The notes below the pieces were generated by a model that saw nothing but the letters and a program-made list of their open reading frames with translations, made no database searches and was not told where the DNA came from. Positions 32,372 to 46,550 of a DNA stretch of 64,000 nucleotides are shown here, piece by piece. How positions within the stretch are numbered: position 1 is the first letter of the stretch; each line of letters opens with the position of its first letter. Source of the DNA: Todiramphus chloris collaris (lineage: Eukaryota; Chordata; Aves; Coraciiformes; Alcedinidae); assembly GCA_025345505.1 (NCBI GenBank), contig JANVCC010000018.1, positions 7,239,741 to 7,303,740 on the forward strand. The letters run 5' to 3'. The translations under genes were made by a program, and so were the position numbers.

Positions 32372-35300
32372 TATTTTTAGATTAATTACTAGAATTCTAA
32401 CTATTGATTTCAGTAAGTCCAAGGTTTATCTATAGGTAAAGATTTATGTTAAGGTATTTAGAATGTCTTTATATGGACAAAGGGGGAAGAACTATTCTGA
32501 GATTTCAAGTTTTGAAACTGGATTCTGAGCTAGGAAGCAAGGAGGAGGTGGTGTGAATTTCATGCTATTTCAAGTAGGGCATAATGGATGCAGCAGTTAA
32601 TTAGCCTTGCCTATAAAGATAGATGAAGAAATGTACTGTATGGTGGATACCCCAGAAGTGCATCAGAAGCAAATAGGTTAAAAGGCAAAACTTCGGTTGT
32701 TTTCATATTAGGAAAAAAACCAAACCAAACCAAAACAAAAACACCAAACCACCAAAACCCAGAAATTTAAAAAGAAAAATAGAAAGGAGAGGAAAAACAG
32801 TTAAAGAAATAATTCAGAGACCCAGTAGGGAATAACAAGATAGGATACTAAATTTGGTTTAGAAAACTGTACTCGTGAGATTATGCGAAGGCAGAGATTT
32901 GAGGATCAAAAGAAATAGAGTTAAATGGCTCAAATGCTTTCACATGATTCTGAATCGACTCAGCGTGAGCAGCTTGCGATGTTCTGTCTGCCAATCTTCC
33001 CTGGATATGTGCATTCTCTTCCTAAAGCCCTCATTGTGATCTTTGTAAAAGAAATTCACATACTAATGATGTCCCTTAGTGTATCTTATGAAACATTCAA
33101 AATGGGCTGTTACGGATATGGAGTTTAACAGGGAGCAACTAATTGTTTATGCTGGGCTAGCCTGAGGGGGTTTCATTTTAAAACTTTAAATTTATAAGGT
33201 CTGAATTTCTAGGGTAAAGTTTCTCTAATAGATGGTTCAATAGCACATAGCTAGTCAGTGAAAAGCATACTGTGCATATTTTTTTTCATATGAAACTCTC
33301 TGTAGACTATGTGCTGTTTATTTATGAGGCTGAGGTCTGGCTATGCTAATAGCTGGAAAAAAAAAAAAAAATCAGACAACAACCCTACCTGCTAGCATAC
33401 TAGAATGCCTGTTGTGCCACCTTCCAAGCTGCTGTTTTATTAATGATCTTGAAACTGAAATAGTAGGGCATAAAGAAGTGTTAAAATGACTTACTGATAT
33501 GTCACAGACATTTGCCAAGAAAATGAAATGCACTGAGAGGAAAAAGCACCAGGGAGGCCAATGAGGAACCAAATGTTCCATATTCTGATTTGTCTGACCT
33601 TCGTCTTCCTGAGCTCTAAAGAGAAACAAAGCTGCCTTGCTTGTGCTGTGCAAACTTGTTATCCTAAGCTCCAGAACTGTGTGGATTATGTGCAGCATTT
33701 GCTTATTTACATTAAAAATAAGTCTCTTTAAATTGAACACATTTTTTTGCTTTCTTAAAAAGAAAAACAGCAGCGCAGATATTCCACATTGCCTCATAAC
33801 CATTGATTCTTCATGGTCATTTCTTAGCATCTCTAGTAACAACTTTTTAGACAAAAAAGAATTAGAGAAATATTGATATTCAAGACAGTAATAACAGGGG
33901 AAGAAACAGAAGAAATATAAACAGTTTTGTAGTTTCAAACCCCAGACAATGTTTTTCTCATGTTCTTTTGTCTGTGTAGTACTTATGGTGAGTCTAATTC
34001 TGAGTTTTTTTCTGGGTAATAAACTGCCTGTCTTATGTCACAACAGAGTATAATAGGTCTGTGTCCTTCATAGGGGTCCTTTGGTGATGAATTGATATCC
34101 ACTTTTCTAGAAGCATGGAAAATGAAGACTTCTTCCCAAGTAGTTGTCATACCAAAAATCTATGATAACAACTCATTTTCTACATCACCTCTCTGATCTA
34201 TCTGAGCTGAGCTCAGCCAGCAGGGATGGCAAATTTCACCAGAATCTCTGTGGGGATGGAGCCATTCTAGATGGATCTGGACGAGGACTTCTGTGCATAC
34301 ACTTTGAGCATCCACACTCCAAAGAAACCAAGAGAAAGTCTGGACAGGACAGATTTTCTTGAGTGCCTGAATTGATGAAAGTGCCCTACCTTGAATAATT
34401 TAAAAATCAGAAAGAGAAATGATATATGCACATAAGCAAAATACATCGTCTTGTCAGACAGAACATAAATTTTGATTATTTTTTATTTAGATTACTTTTT
34501 CCCATACTATCAGAAAGCACTTGAATGCAAACAAGGCTGTTATCTTTATCTTTTGTGGACTAAACTTTTTGTGCACTTTCTTCCTTAGATTTCCATGATA
34601 TATATATATTTTTTTTTAAACTTCTGCACAGAGATTAACATACTTTAAGTACAGAAGGGTATTTCAGGTGAACGGTGGGTTAATTTTGCTAAGGAGTGAA
34701 ATAATGTTTTTCCATGCCTCTCATGTGAAGTGCTTCAGGGAGCCTAAATGGCTCTGTATAAATATGCTATATAAAATTATTACATACAATAATGTCTATA
34801 TGGCATCCTGTAGCTAGAATGTGAGCTGTAACTCTGAATCTCTGTGGTGAACAGATACTAGAGACAGTAAATGATTCTAAGTTGATTTAGACCCTTCTGT
34901 TTGTCAGATAGATTTGGCACTTTTAGAGGGAGCTAGGTTTGGTTTTGGAGGCAGAGGACCTTTACTCATAGCTCATGCAGAGGATGGATAGCAGCAGTAC
35001 CACCCCACACTGCATCTGACAGGTTGTGGCACCAGCTGGACAGGTCTCTTTGTAAACAGGGAAGATGAAGCCTGCAGTTGCAGCATCCCCATGGAAGTTG
35101 CTAGCAAACACAAATGGTGCCACTTTCTGTATGCTTGCATGTCTAAACTGACCACAGGAACAGGGTTTAGAATCCCAATTCATTTCTAGTTGCTTTTCAG
35201 TTTGAAGACCAAATTTTAGATCTGCCTGATTTCTTGCAAGTCTGCTTGTTTCCATGAGGCTCTAAGGGGTAAAAGTCACTACAGAATTTAGCACTCTGTC

Positions 35301-36899
35301 ATGATTAATTTAAGTAAATTTTAGACTATTAACCTAGGGGTCAAAGGTCCACTCTGTTATCACAACATCACCAAGTTCTCCAGCCTTTCCCTGGCTTCTG
35401 TTACTTAATTGTGTTTGGTTTCTGTCAGAGGCCCCAAGTGCTTGTTAGATGCTAAAAAGGTGTAAAACATAATCCAGTATTGTCTCCAAACTAGTACTCT
35501 GGCAAGCACAAACATTGCATCTAAGACCATGTTAGTATTGATCTTGAGTCAGATCACATTAGCACTTCCTACACTACCTGGCTAGAGCCTGCCAGGGAGT
35601 TAGCAATGCATAGAAAGACAGACCCAGGCAGTCAGATCGATGGATTAATGACGTCTGTCTCCTTTGTGCAATTTTACTTCCTACACACTTCTCTTGATCC
35701 CCTTGTGCCCTCCCTGGGAACGAATGTTCTAAAGGTTCAGAGGACATGTAATATAATTGTGTGCAAGCAATGCCTGTATAGTGGCAAACATTTTTTAAAA
35801 GGTATTATAATAATGCATGTCTAGATCTGTGTATGCACTTACACCTACACATATATAGTTTTTCTCTCATAGTTGAGATTTTCCTGTTATGGATATGTTG
35901 TGTGCTCTTACATATTAGGCTAATATGTAGATTTTTAGGAAAAGCAGATTATCTTTGGCAGATGGTCATGCTTACATGATATAGAGAACTATATAAAACA
36001 GCTTGTAAAATTTCCAGTGACTGGATGAATAATAACTATAAACTTTTCAAAAGGATTTCTAAGTTTATTCTCATATCTCTCTTTCACATCTATCTTACTT
36101 TGAATAATTAGCATTTCTCATTACTAATTGTCTGCACCCACCTTCACACACTCATGGGTGGATTGCAAATAAGTTTCCTACATTATCAGTAAATTGTTCT
36201 GTCAATTTGTTCTAGTTTTTACTTCATAATTTAACATACTCTTTTCAAAAACTAGCATGATGTAGCTAAATATTTCACTGTACATTACTCCATATGCCAC
36301 TCTGCTATTACTTTCCAAAATAAATGTCCATTTCCATGTGACCATACCTTTATTTTAACCCTCCTGCTTATGTTGGGGTGTTTTGTTTTTTTTTTCTGAA
36401 AATGGAAGCTTTCTGCTTGAATTACTGACAAAGAAATATCAGGTCTTTGTGATTTGTATTCTTTATGGAAAGGGATATGCCAGAAAGAAATGCGTGTAAA
36501 GTTTCATATCTTCAAATATCATATTCTTGTAAAATTGTTTGCTTTTTTTTTTTTTTCCTACCTATAGCATTCTACCACCTCTACTTACCTCATTCTTCAA
36601 CATTTTCCTCACAGATATTCATTCTGCTTTATTTGACATTCTTTATATATAAGTTTTACTGCCTTAAACATATTTTCCCAAGTCCTTCTGAGAATCTCAA
36701 TCTTGTATTTGTGATTATTCGTATTACAGCAATAACTATGGGACCTAAATGAAATGAGAAGTCTATTTCATAAAACCAGATTCATGCTGAGAAACAATAT
36801 TTACTATGCAGACTTGATAATAGTAGGATCCAGTCTTAGACACCTCAGAGATGTGCACTTTAAGCATATAGTGAGGCAGTACTGAAAACACCTGACTTC
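32372..36899. other. Unique sequence, no gene recognised
   Basis: AT-rich DNA with an A/C-rich simple repeat at about 32710-32760 and an A-run at 33357-33371. The longest frame is 188 codons on the minus strand (33938-33372), but it is rich in Phe/Leu/Cys, matches no family I know, and I regard it as a chance frame. T-runs at 36385 and 36545. Confidence 0.5.
32710..32760. repeat. A/C-rich simple repeat
   Basis: Degenerate AAACC/CCAAAA units. Confidence 0.85.
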
Positions 36900-37088
36900 C
36901 TCACACAGTCAGCGGCAAATACCATGAACACTGGAGCAACCTCCCCAGTGATGTGGTAGAGACCCCATTGCTGGAGGTTTTCAAAATGTGATTGGACAGG
37001 GTGCTAGGTAATCTGGGGTCCCTTTCCCATGGAAGGTTGGACCAGATATCTTTCAAGGTCCCTTCTAGCCTGTGCTGTTCTATGATTA
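36900..37088 (+). mobile_element. Short CR1 3' fragment
   Basis: Sense CR1 tail of a diverged subfamily: ATGTGGTAGAGACCCC and GGAGGTTTTCAAAA (ORF2 C-terminus), GGTTGGACCAGAT, CAAGGTCCCTTCTAGCC, then TTCTATGATT. Confidence 0.88.
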
Positions 37089-37564
37089 TAATAAGTGAGA
37101 AGATCTCTGCTCCACTTAAAAGCTTTTGAGGGCCTCCGCTTCCTTCACTGTCCACACAGGTATACCAGGCAGAGTGTTTATTTTGTATTAGTTTGGACTT
37201 ATTCTCACAAGTGTAACCTGCCTGAGCATCAGTACGACCTGTATGCCCCTTATTATTATCACTGGTTTTATGCAAATCCACTTGTTACCTCAAGGGAAAA
37301 ACCTTAGCAGGGGTGGGTGATGAGTGACTCTGGATTGCTGTCCCAACCCACGTGATAAAGCATGAGACCTGGACCTTGAAAAAGTACAGCATCTAAAGTG
37401 ACACAGATTTTGTTGGTAGCACATTACTGTGGAGGAAAGCTTCATTAAAATGTTTTATAAAGCACAGGTTGGGCATTTCAGTTATGAAGGCTAGATCTGA
37501 CCAAACATCAGTAAGTGAAAGACTAGCAAAGGAAACAGAATGGAAGTGATGTGAAGGAAACAGA
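37089..37564. other. Unique sequence between two CR1 tails
   Basis: No recognisable element in about 475 bp. Confidence 0.55.
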
Positions 37565-37888
37565 ATGAAGGGAAGTTGTAGCAAAGTGGGAGTTGGTCTG
37601 TTCTCCCTGGTAACAACTGATAGAACAAGAGGAAATGGCCTGAAGTTGAACCAGGGGAGGTTCAGGCTGGAGATTAGGAAGCATTTATTTCCAGAAAGGG
37701 TTGTCAGGCATTGGAATGGGCTGCCCAGGGAGGTGGTGGAGTCACCATCCCTGGAAGTGTTTAAGAGCTGGTTAGATGTTGTGCTTAGGGACATGGTTTA
37801 GTGGTTTTTGATAGGGCTAGGAGTAAGGTTGGACTTGATGATCTTGAAGGTCTCTTCCAGCCAAAATTATTCTTTGATTCTGTGATTC
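37565..37888 (+). mobile_element. CR1 LINE 3' fragment
   Basis: Sense CR1 tail with an open C-terminal ORF2 piece at 37565-37801 ([20 protein letters not shown]) followed by GGACTTGATGATCTTGAAGG, TTCCAGCC and TTTGATTCTGTGATTC. Very similar in wording to the fragment at 1-341, so the same subfamily. Confidence 0.94.
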
Positions 37889-40440
37889 ACCCAAGGCTGT
37901 GCATCTGGTTGCAGTCTAGCATGGATCTGGCTGGACTCCCTTGCCTTCAATCTGATGAACAGTTGCTCACATTTAATAAGCACCAGACAAAAATACTTTG
38001 ATTTGTTTTTTCCCCTCATATTTCCTTGGCTTTTTTTTTTTTTTTTCCTTTCCCAGTGATATAATCTCTTCTTTTCAAGACTCGCTCCCTTCTATGGGCA
38101 GAATGTGGGCAGACAATTTAAGGCTCTCTGAGTCAGCCAGGATAAGCACCTGGGACTATTACAGAGGGTTCCAGTAGAGTTCTCTACAAGGGAATGAGGA
38201 GTAAGAACCGTGGAAGTATACACAGGCAAAGCCAAGGCTTCTGTGACTCAAAGGTCCTGCTTAGAGGTGCCATGAATGTATTTCTAGCCTATATGGCAGC
38301 TTCGCTGTGGTTTGGTGACTGGCTCATAAATTCAAATAATAACTCTGACATGCCGCAGAGCTCCTTGTGGTTTTTTTTTTCCCCTGAAGAATTTCATGTA
38401 AGGAAGGATGGATTCTGCCCTCAGTTATGACCATGATTATCTATGGCTTTGTTATATATGCAACAGATTCAGTTCCTTATCCTAGGAGAATGGGTTCCTA
38501 TAAGTATAACTACAAGCCCACAAAGATGCTGAATATTTTATGAAATTGTATTTTAGTTTGGAAGAGATCTGCTAGGAATGTATTGCTTTCTTCCCACTGA
38601 ACTCCCTGAATGCTCTTAAAAACAAGATAATGCTCCTGACAAACCTTTCAAGGCTAAGCAATTTCTTTCAAAACAGGAAATAAATTACGCATCTGAAAAT
38701 TGGTCACACACTTGATCCATCCCGATCAAAAACCCCATCCCTCAAGACTAGACAGGTTTCCTTCAAGGCATTTTATACTGGGTTCAAGTCCTTCTTGTTA
38801 ATTTAAGAAAAATGCTATAGGCCAGCCGTTTTTTATTATTTATGACAATTTTCAAAATTCATTTCCCTTTTCCTATCTTTCAATGAGAACACTGGTGGCA
38901 TTGTACTTTATGGAGCTCATATTGACATTTCTGCTAACTCCATGCTCATGCTGTAGGATTTAAAACTGCTGCCCATCGGAGTAGTGTTTGTAGAACTATT
39001 CTTTGGGGTCTCATCCAACAGCCTGCTCTTTGCATCATTGTAGAACTTGTTTGCCTTGTGTCTCTCCTTACACATTAGAAAGAAAGAGAAAGTTTGTAAG
39101 ATTTACAAATGTAAGCTATTTCATAACAGAAGTTATATAAATTGCCTAGGCATCGGGCTCCTTGTGCAACATGCCCAAATATCCAGATTTTGGTATCAGA
39201 TGAGTTCTTGTGTGAATCATAAATCTGTTATTTCAGCAAAGGAAGGAGTGAATCAAAGTGTTTGTAAGCATAAAACAATCATCCTTGCTAGTCTGAGTAC
39301 ATGTGAACAGACTATCCTGAGAATAAAGAATCCTATGTTGTATTTCTGTTCATTCTGTTAGAGTAACTGAACAATGTGTCCAGACCAAACATGATCAGAT
39401 CATCAACTGTAAGGATAAATATACATGTCTTTGCAATCTACTTGAGATTAAACACTTATTGTGCTAAACACTGTGCAGATGTAAAGTCAGTGCCCCTGAT
39501 GTTAAGACCTGAGCTCACAAGCACAGAAGAAAAACTCTGAAAAGAGAAAGCAGAAGTAAGAAAGCTGATGAAGATTGCATAGAAGGTCAGTGTCCAAAGT
39601 AAGAGTGAAACACTTCTTCCAGTCCAGTCCAGGCCAAATCTCTGTTCATCAAACCATTCTGCATTTTATTCAAAAACAGGGCTTGTAAATGCCATGTACT
39701 CGCTACAAGGCCTATTTTACTCTCTATAAGGTTATTTCTTACTGTGCAGTGACTGTAAGGTTATTCATTACTTTATAGTAACAATAAAAGATTATTTATT
39801 TGCTGAAGTTGGAAAACAACAGGGATTACAGAAAACTATTAGAACTAAAAGAAATCACACAATTTTTAAAATGAAAAAATAATATTCTGTTCTTTATTGT
39901 TGGTCTGTTTTTTCCCCAAAAGATAAGAAAGTTTTGATGGAGTAGGTGATTTTTACCTATTAACCCCATCTTTACTTTCCTGTATTTGTGGGATTGGGGT
40001 CAGGATTAGGCTTTTCATGAATGAAATGGATGTTATTTTGTGTTCAGGTGAAACTGGAATTTGTATGTACATTTGTTGATTACTATGCTAATGCTGGTGT
40101 CAAAGGAAAAAAATAAAAAAAATAAAAGACAATAGCTTGTGTTGAGAGAAATTTTATTTTCCTTTCTGGTGGAGATTAACAGTATGTCAGGTGTGTGAAC
40201 AGGATTTGTACTGTTTTTAAAAGGTTTATTCACATGTAAAAGCCATAAACCAAATGCATCACTCATGTAAACATAGGTGCATTAGCAATGTGACTCCATA
40301 GAAAAATTTGTCTCCTTATTTCTGAAAGTTGCTCCACAAGTGAACCAAAAAATATATATGCAATTACACACAAAACTGATACTATTTCAACAATACAGTG
40401 AAAATTTTGAAGACTTTATCTTCTTATGATAGTCAAATAG
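37889..40440. other. Unique sequence, no gene seen
   Basis: AT-rich; T-run at 38031-38047. No exon or repeat family recognised. Short frames at 38194-38430 and 39047-39361 have no known relatives. Confidence 0.55.
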
Positions 40441-40910
40441 AATCACAGAATCACAGAATTACTGAGACTGAAAAAGATCTCTGAGATCATCAAGTTTAGC
40501 CTATGACCTAACACTGCCACATCAGCTAGACCATGGCACTAAGTGCCGCATCCAGCCTTTCTTTAAACACAGACAGGGACAGTGACTCCACCACCTCCTT
40601 GGGCAGTCCATTACAATGTCTGATCACCCTCTCTGTCAGGAAGTTCTTCTTGTTATTCAACCGAAATCTCCCCTGGTGCAGCTTCAGGCCATGCCCTCTC
40701 TCCTGTCACTGGGTGCCTGGGAGAAGAGCCCAACCCCACCTGACTACAACCTCCCTTCAGGGAGTTGTAGAGAGCGATAAGGTCCCTCCTGAGTCTCCTC
40801 TTTTCCAGGCTAAACAACCCCAGCTCCCTCAGTCTCTTCTCATAACACTTTCCTTCCTATCCCTTCGCCAGTGTCATTGCTCTCTTCTGGACCTGCTCCA
40901 GCACTTCAAA
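40441..40910 (-). mobile_element. CR1 LINE 3' fragment
   Basis: Complement of a CR1 tail: AATCACAGAATCACAGAATT at the 3' end, a diverged GAAAAAGATCTCTGAGATCATC box, then the ORF2 C-terminus complement (CTCCACCACCTCCTTGGGCA, TCCAGGCTAAACAACCCCAG). This wording differs from the other tails here and indicates a different subfamily. 5'-truncated near 40910. Confidence 0.92.
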
Positions 40911-43900
40911 TAGATTCCTTTTAGGTTAAAGAAAGAATATTCTTTAACCTGTGCATGTTAATGAAACTGCAAGTTGTTTAGGTTTGTGAATAAAATGAGA
41001 CATTTTCAACAAAACTGTTTTATTTTTAAGAATATAACTTTTCTTTTTCTAGTTTTAATATTTAATGTGAAATCTCTGAAAGTCACAAAAATTCATTTGG
41101 AAAATGGGTTTTGGATTAAGAGGAATTTATAGTAACCTTTTCAATAACATCTTTTATTTTTAAAAACCTGTCGTGCTTTAATGAAATCTGGAAACTATTC
41201 ATCTTACATCATCATCATCATCATCATCATCATAAATTAGAATATACAAAGCAAGTGATAGACAATACAGTGTATTACCACCACTCAGTAACAGATGATC
41301 AGTGAGTTTCTGAGCAGCTGTTCATGGCTAGCTTTTCCCTCAATTTATATACTACTTATGACATCATCATATGGTGTAGAATATTGCTTTGGCCAGTTTG
41401 GGTCAGCTGCACTAGCTGTGTCCCTGACAAACTTCTTGTGCCCCTCCTTCTCACTGACTGGGTGTGAAAAGCTGAAAAGTCCTTAATTCAGTATAAGCAC
41501 TACTTAACAGCAACTGAAATCATCAGTGTGTTATCAACATTATTCTCATCCAATCACAGCACTGTACCAGCTACTAGGAAGAAAATTAACTCTATCCCAG
41601 TTGAAGCCAGGATAAAAAATCCTAGAGAGAAAGGCAAGAAAAGTGAAACAAGAACCTTTTCAGAACAATCACAGTGGAGGTCCTTCAAAAACATTACAGG
41701 AAAGTCACTTGGAAGGTCTTTTAGGGAAAATATTATTGTCCTCTGAACAACTGAAATGTATTACTTATTCTTTACTGGAACCTGCTAGCACTGTTAGATT
41801 TCAGTCTCATATATTAACTGAATCCAATAGAAATTCTTTTCATACTTACTGACTGCAGGGAGGTTCAACACATTTGGTAATAAAATGTAGAGGTAGTCTC
41901 AAGTTTTTATGCCACAGTGATCACTTTTTATTTTACAAGTCTACAGTCCAAACATCAAATCTACGCAGTTCTTACCCAACAGAAGTTTCAAAATTCTAGC
42001 AACAGTTTTGTTTTGGTCTTTTGTTGTTGCTGTTGTTAGGTTTTTTTGGATTTGGTTTTGGTTTTGTTGTTTTCTGAAAAACAGTGCCTAAAGCTTTTTG
42101 GTGATTTTAAAATGTATTTTAAATGAAGAAAAAAATATATATTACATTCAGTTCTCCAGGACTTCAGAGTAATTAAGAGGATTTTACTCTAATTTTCAGG
42201 CTATTTCATTAATATGGTAAATTTCAAACTAGAAGTAGGTTGTTAAGGGAATTTCTAAGTTTCTATAAGGGCAGGCTCCTAATAACTTCTTTGCCAGACT
42301 TAATTATAGCAGGCTTCCATGAGCAATAAAGTTGGTCAGCTAGCACAACCCTCAATTTGTGTGCATCACACAATAGGCAAACTATACAGGGTGGTTTTGT
42401 ACCTGTGCATGGAATAAGGTTAGGGATGGAGCAGCAGAGATTTTTCGGTGGTAGTGGTAATTCAGAGCAAGCAGTCTGGTAAGGCCCTAAGCTCAATTTT
42501 GATCAATTCTATTAATACTAATAACTCATTTTTGCCAGGCTTTGTGGCCTTAGATAGAATAGTTCTTTATACAGGAAGATCATTGTCATTATGTCTGTCT
42601 TACTGAGAATGAGACAAAATAGCTTTCCCAAAATCACCCTGGAGACGAGGACCACTCTTTGGAGGAAATATGAGCTGAGACTTTCCAGCCTGTTCTGGCA
42701 GACATTACACAGTACTTAGGTGTCCTTCCACTGCAAACCACACGGCTTAGTGCAGGGACAGAAAATTGGAGGTTTATAAACATCTGAGTCGGACCGGCTA
42801 TAGATTTTGTAAGAACAGGAACCTTCTTAGACTCTAGTGTGGAGGAAAAGACCCTAAAGCCTGATCCTGTCCTGATTTTAGTCTCCAGGCTTAAAGCTGA
42901 AAATATATTTTCTAAGCTGTTACAGCTCACTTGTGAATGCAGTGTTAGGAGGGAGCACAAATTATTTTCTAAGAAGACAAAAAAACCCCAAAACAGTGTA
43001 TTGCTGCATATCAGAGGAAAAATTAAACTCACATGATGTGAATAATAGCAATAATAATAAAAATGATCATGGCAATGTAAAAACAATAGAAAATGCTCTA
43101 TACCTATGGCAGATGTATCATCTTTTAGTTAAGAGATGGCTGTCAGTTTATTTTAGAATACTAATATAGAAATGAGTACAAGAACATTTTATATTCACCC
43201 AAGGAAGCGGAGAATAATTAAAATCTATTTTAAAGACATTTTGAGATTTTCATGTCAAAACTAATTAACTATACTAATTTCAGTAAAGTTTCACCTATGT
43301 AGACTGACAGAAAGGCATTTACACAGAAAAAAATAGTTTTGGAGCAGTATTTCGATATTGTCTGCAATTTTGTTATTTAAATTCTGGTTAGTATCTTGTG
43401 TGTCTGAATCATCCTCTAAATATATACAGCTAAAACATTATTTAGGTGTCTAGAATTAATTTTGCAATTAGTATACTAGTTAGGACTGGCAATCTACTTG
43501 TGTAAAAAAAAAAAAAAAAAGAAAAAAAGTTATTCCTGGAGTCCATATTATCCTTTTTTGAATATATATTCCCAGACAATATTATGTATTCAAATTAAAA
43601 AGCTCAGCACTGAATCAGTCCAAGGTCATCATAGTTTGTCTGTTACAGTCTCCCTCAAGTTTGATGAGAGAGCTACATTAATGAAAATTCATTAGATTTA
43701 AAAAAAATAGAACACTGTTAAGTTCTTGTATTAGTGATGATAATTTTGCATTTGACACAGAGTTAAAAAGAATTTCTCTATTTGATGGTGTATTAATATC
43801 TGTAGTGACAAATCCTTCAGCACATACTATAGCTGCCATTGCCTGGAGGAAAACCTAAGGACATTCTAAAGAGCACTGCGGAGGGAAGTTGTAAAGGAGT

Positions 43901-46081
43901 ACTTGGTTTGGAGCTGTTAGACTGAAACTAAGCAGGGTGGTTTGATGTATTGCCAGAAGGCTTTATCTTCTCAAAAAGTTTATAATCAAACACAAAGGAG
44001 TGTCTCCTGCATATTTTGTTGTTCAGTGAACATGAAAAGTTGTTTTCCTTTCATTAATGCATCTCTCTTTACACTTAGCCTTATCCAAACCAGCACATTC
44101 TGTAGACATTGTTACCACTTAAAGTCCAGGATTAATTCACTTCAGTGAAACTTTGGTTCATTTTTTAAATTTTTAAGCTGACTTTGGCAGAGACACTTGA
44201 ATCAGAAGTCAGAAAAGAGAAAGTACAAGTTAATAGTGTAACATTTTCCAAAACTACTGTGCAAACACTCAGAAGTTATTTCAGACATATTATGAACCCA
44301 CTCCTGTAGAATATCTGATTTAGAAGAGTATGTATTTTCACATTTTCCCTGGAGAAAATGTGGAGTAAGGAATTAGTTAAGGTCACATATATCTTTCAGA
44401 GAGTTGAACAGAAAATGGAATCTGTATCCCATTATCTCATCATGAATCTTTCATTGAAATTATAGGAAGACATACATGAACCCACACATGCACAAGTGCT
44501 CACACCTGCACCCATATTAACATTGTTTGTGAATCATATAATATTGAGGTCTACAGCTCAGGCATCTTCAACTTCAGAATTTGCTCCAAGTTTCTTTTAA
44601 AATTAATGGAAAGACAGGTATTTTATAACATGATCCACTTCATCTTACTAGGTGTCAACTTCAGGAATAGTTAATCATGCCCACAAATGCCAATCTTTCT
44701 TTAGTGGTGATAAAGAGAACCCAGACAAGCAGCTCAAATGTAAGCACATACATTTAAAAAGCACTGCCCACAATAAGTACTAGGGTGTTTCATAGCATGT
44801 TTCTGTGATATTTCATTAAAAACAATTGACAAGTACATGGTTATTAATATTAAGTAACCTTTTAAGGTGCCCATTCTCAGTTTTGAAAGCACATAAATCA
44901 GTGAGGACTACAGTTTTAAAGACATTTATACATGTAAAAGTGAGATGGAAATTATGTATTACATGTGTTTTCTTACTTTTCAGCAATAAATAAGAAATAT
45001 TAATAATATTAATGATTTAGGAAGGAAATGTGACAAAGGAGTATGAGAAAGAGTCAAGCTATATGAATAAGTTATTTTAGAGATATATTAGCCCCAAATG
45101 AGCTATGCTGAATAATATCACCTTGGCTAGGGGATAAGATTTTTCTTATGGCCTAACAAATTACTGACTCACTTACTGTAAATATGGACCTGGGTTTAGT
45201 CTGCAGGTTTTGTTCTTAAATGTCAATAGAACAATGTTGTATTATGTACACATGAAAAATAATTCACCTCACATATACATAGTATTGGGCAGAAAACTGA
45301 GAGTTATGGCTAACAGTTGAAAGAAAACCTGGCTACAGAGAAATCAGTAGCAGAATTGCTATCAAATTGAATGTGGTGAGATTATATATTTCATCCTGAG
45401 TGTCATAGAGCAGCAAATATGTTGTCCAATATACTTAAAGAGAAGAATATATTCTGTTGGGCTGGGGGGAAGAAAGAAAGAAAAAAAGGCCTACTTCAGT
45501 TTGCCATTTGCTTGAGTGTCTTCAGGCTGAAAATAGAGACCATTTTGGTAGTATTTAAAAAATAGGAAGAAGAATGAGTATGACACATGTCCTAGCAGTC
45601 AAAACTAAAAAAATGACAAAATCCAAAAAGTGAGTATTAGAACTTGTATAGGATAGATGGACAAACAGTAAGTCACTGATGTAATTCAGTATTTTACCCT
45701 CAGTGTTTTCCTCTGAAGCACAGACCACAGCCTGAGCAGAATGTCTTCTGCTCAGCTTGAGCAGAGACTCATTTAAAGAATCTTAATAGAAATTAGAAAT
45801 AATGGTGTGAAGAAAAGGAAAGGCAGCTTCAAGCTGAGTATTAAGCCAGACTTTCAGAGAGTGAAATCTATTCAAATATGCAATAGTTTTGTGTTGAAAA
45901 AACACAAGGAATCACACTCCTGGGAGCGTTCCAGCATTGGCAGGTATATTGCTATATGACCTTCCAGACTTAGTATCTGTGATGTTATGACAGTTCTTCA
46001 GTTTAATTTTTTTCCCCCTGCTTCTGTTTCATTCTGTGCTGTTATCTACTGTGCCACAGGAGCTATCAGCTTCCTTGGTAA
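40911..46081. other. Unique sequence, no gene recognised
   Basis: About 5.2 kb of AT-rich DNA with a trinucleotide repeat at 41208-41233, a G/T-rich low-complexity stretch at about 42009-42074 and an A-run at 43505-43520. A 150-codon minus-strand frame at 43086-42634 is unrelated to known families and probably chance. Confidence 0.5.
41208..41233. repeat. (ATC)n microsatellite
   Basis: About eight to nine perfect tandem copies of CAT/ATC. Confidence 0.95.
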
Positions 46082-46127
46082 TCATAGAATCATAGAATGG
46101 TAGAGGTTAGAAGGGACCTCTGGAGAG
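46082..46127 (-). mobile_element. Very short CR1 3' end
   Basis: Only the terminal octamers and the box GGTAGAGGTTAGAAGGGACC are present, then similarity stops after about 46 bp. Its wording is closest to the copy whose tail begins at 46551. Confidence 0.85.
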
Positions 46128-46191
46128 ACTCTATAAACAGAAATCACATATTTTGTTTGTTGTTTTAGTATTCAAGATTCAGGCAGCTAAT

Positions 46192-46548
46192 GCAGAATCA
46201 CAGAATCACACAGAATCACAGATTTTCCTAAACTGGAAAAGACCTTTAAGATCATCTAGTCCAACCATGCAATCAACACTATGGAGACCTTGACTACACC
46301 ATATCCCTCAGCACTGCATGTATGTGACTCTTAAATATCTCCAGGGATGGGAACTCAACCACTTCCTTGCACAAGCCATTCCACTGCCTGATAACCAATT
46401 CTGTAAACAAATTCTTCCTCATATCTAATCTAAACTTCCCTTGGCACAACTTAAGGCTGTTTCTTCTTGTTCTATCCCTTGTTACTTAGGAGAACAGACT
46501 GACCCCCACACCTCTCTACAACTGGAATTTTCCTTTGACACTTCCTAG
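46192..46548 (-). mobile_element. CR1 LINE 3' fragment
   Basis: Complement of a CR1 tail: repeated AATCACAGAATCACA, an ACTGGAAAAGACCTTTAAG box, TCATCTAGTCCAACC, then the ORF2 C-terminal complement, ending at CCTCTCTACAACTGG and a few further bases. A different subfamily from its two neighbours. Confidence 0.93.
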
Positions 46549-46550
46549 AT

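Noticed and set aside
42634..43086. 150-codon minus-strand frame
   Set aside because: Low-complexity, aromatic-rich start from an AT-rich trinucleotide-like patch; no domain; no supporting splice or promoter signal.
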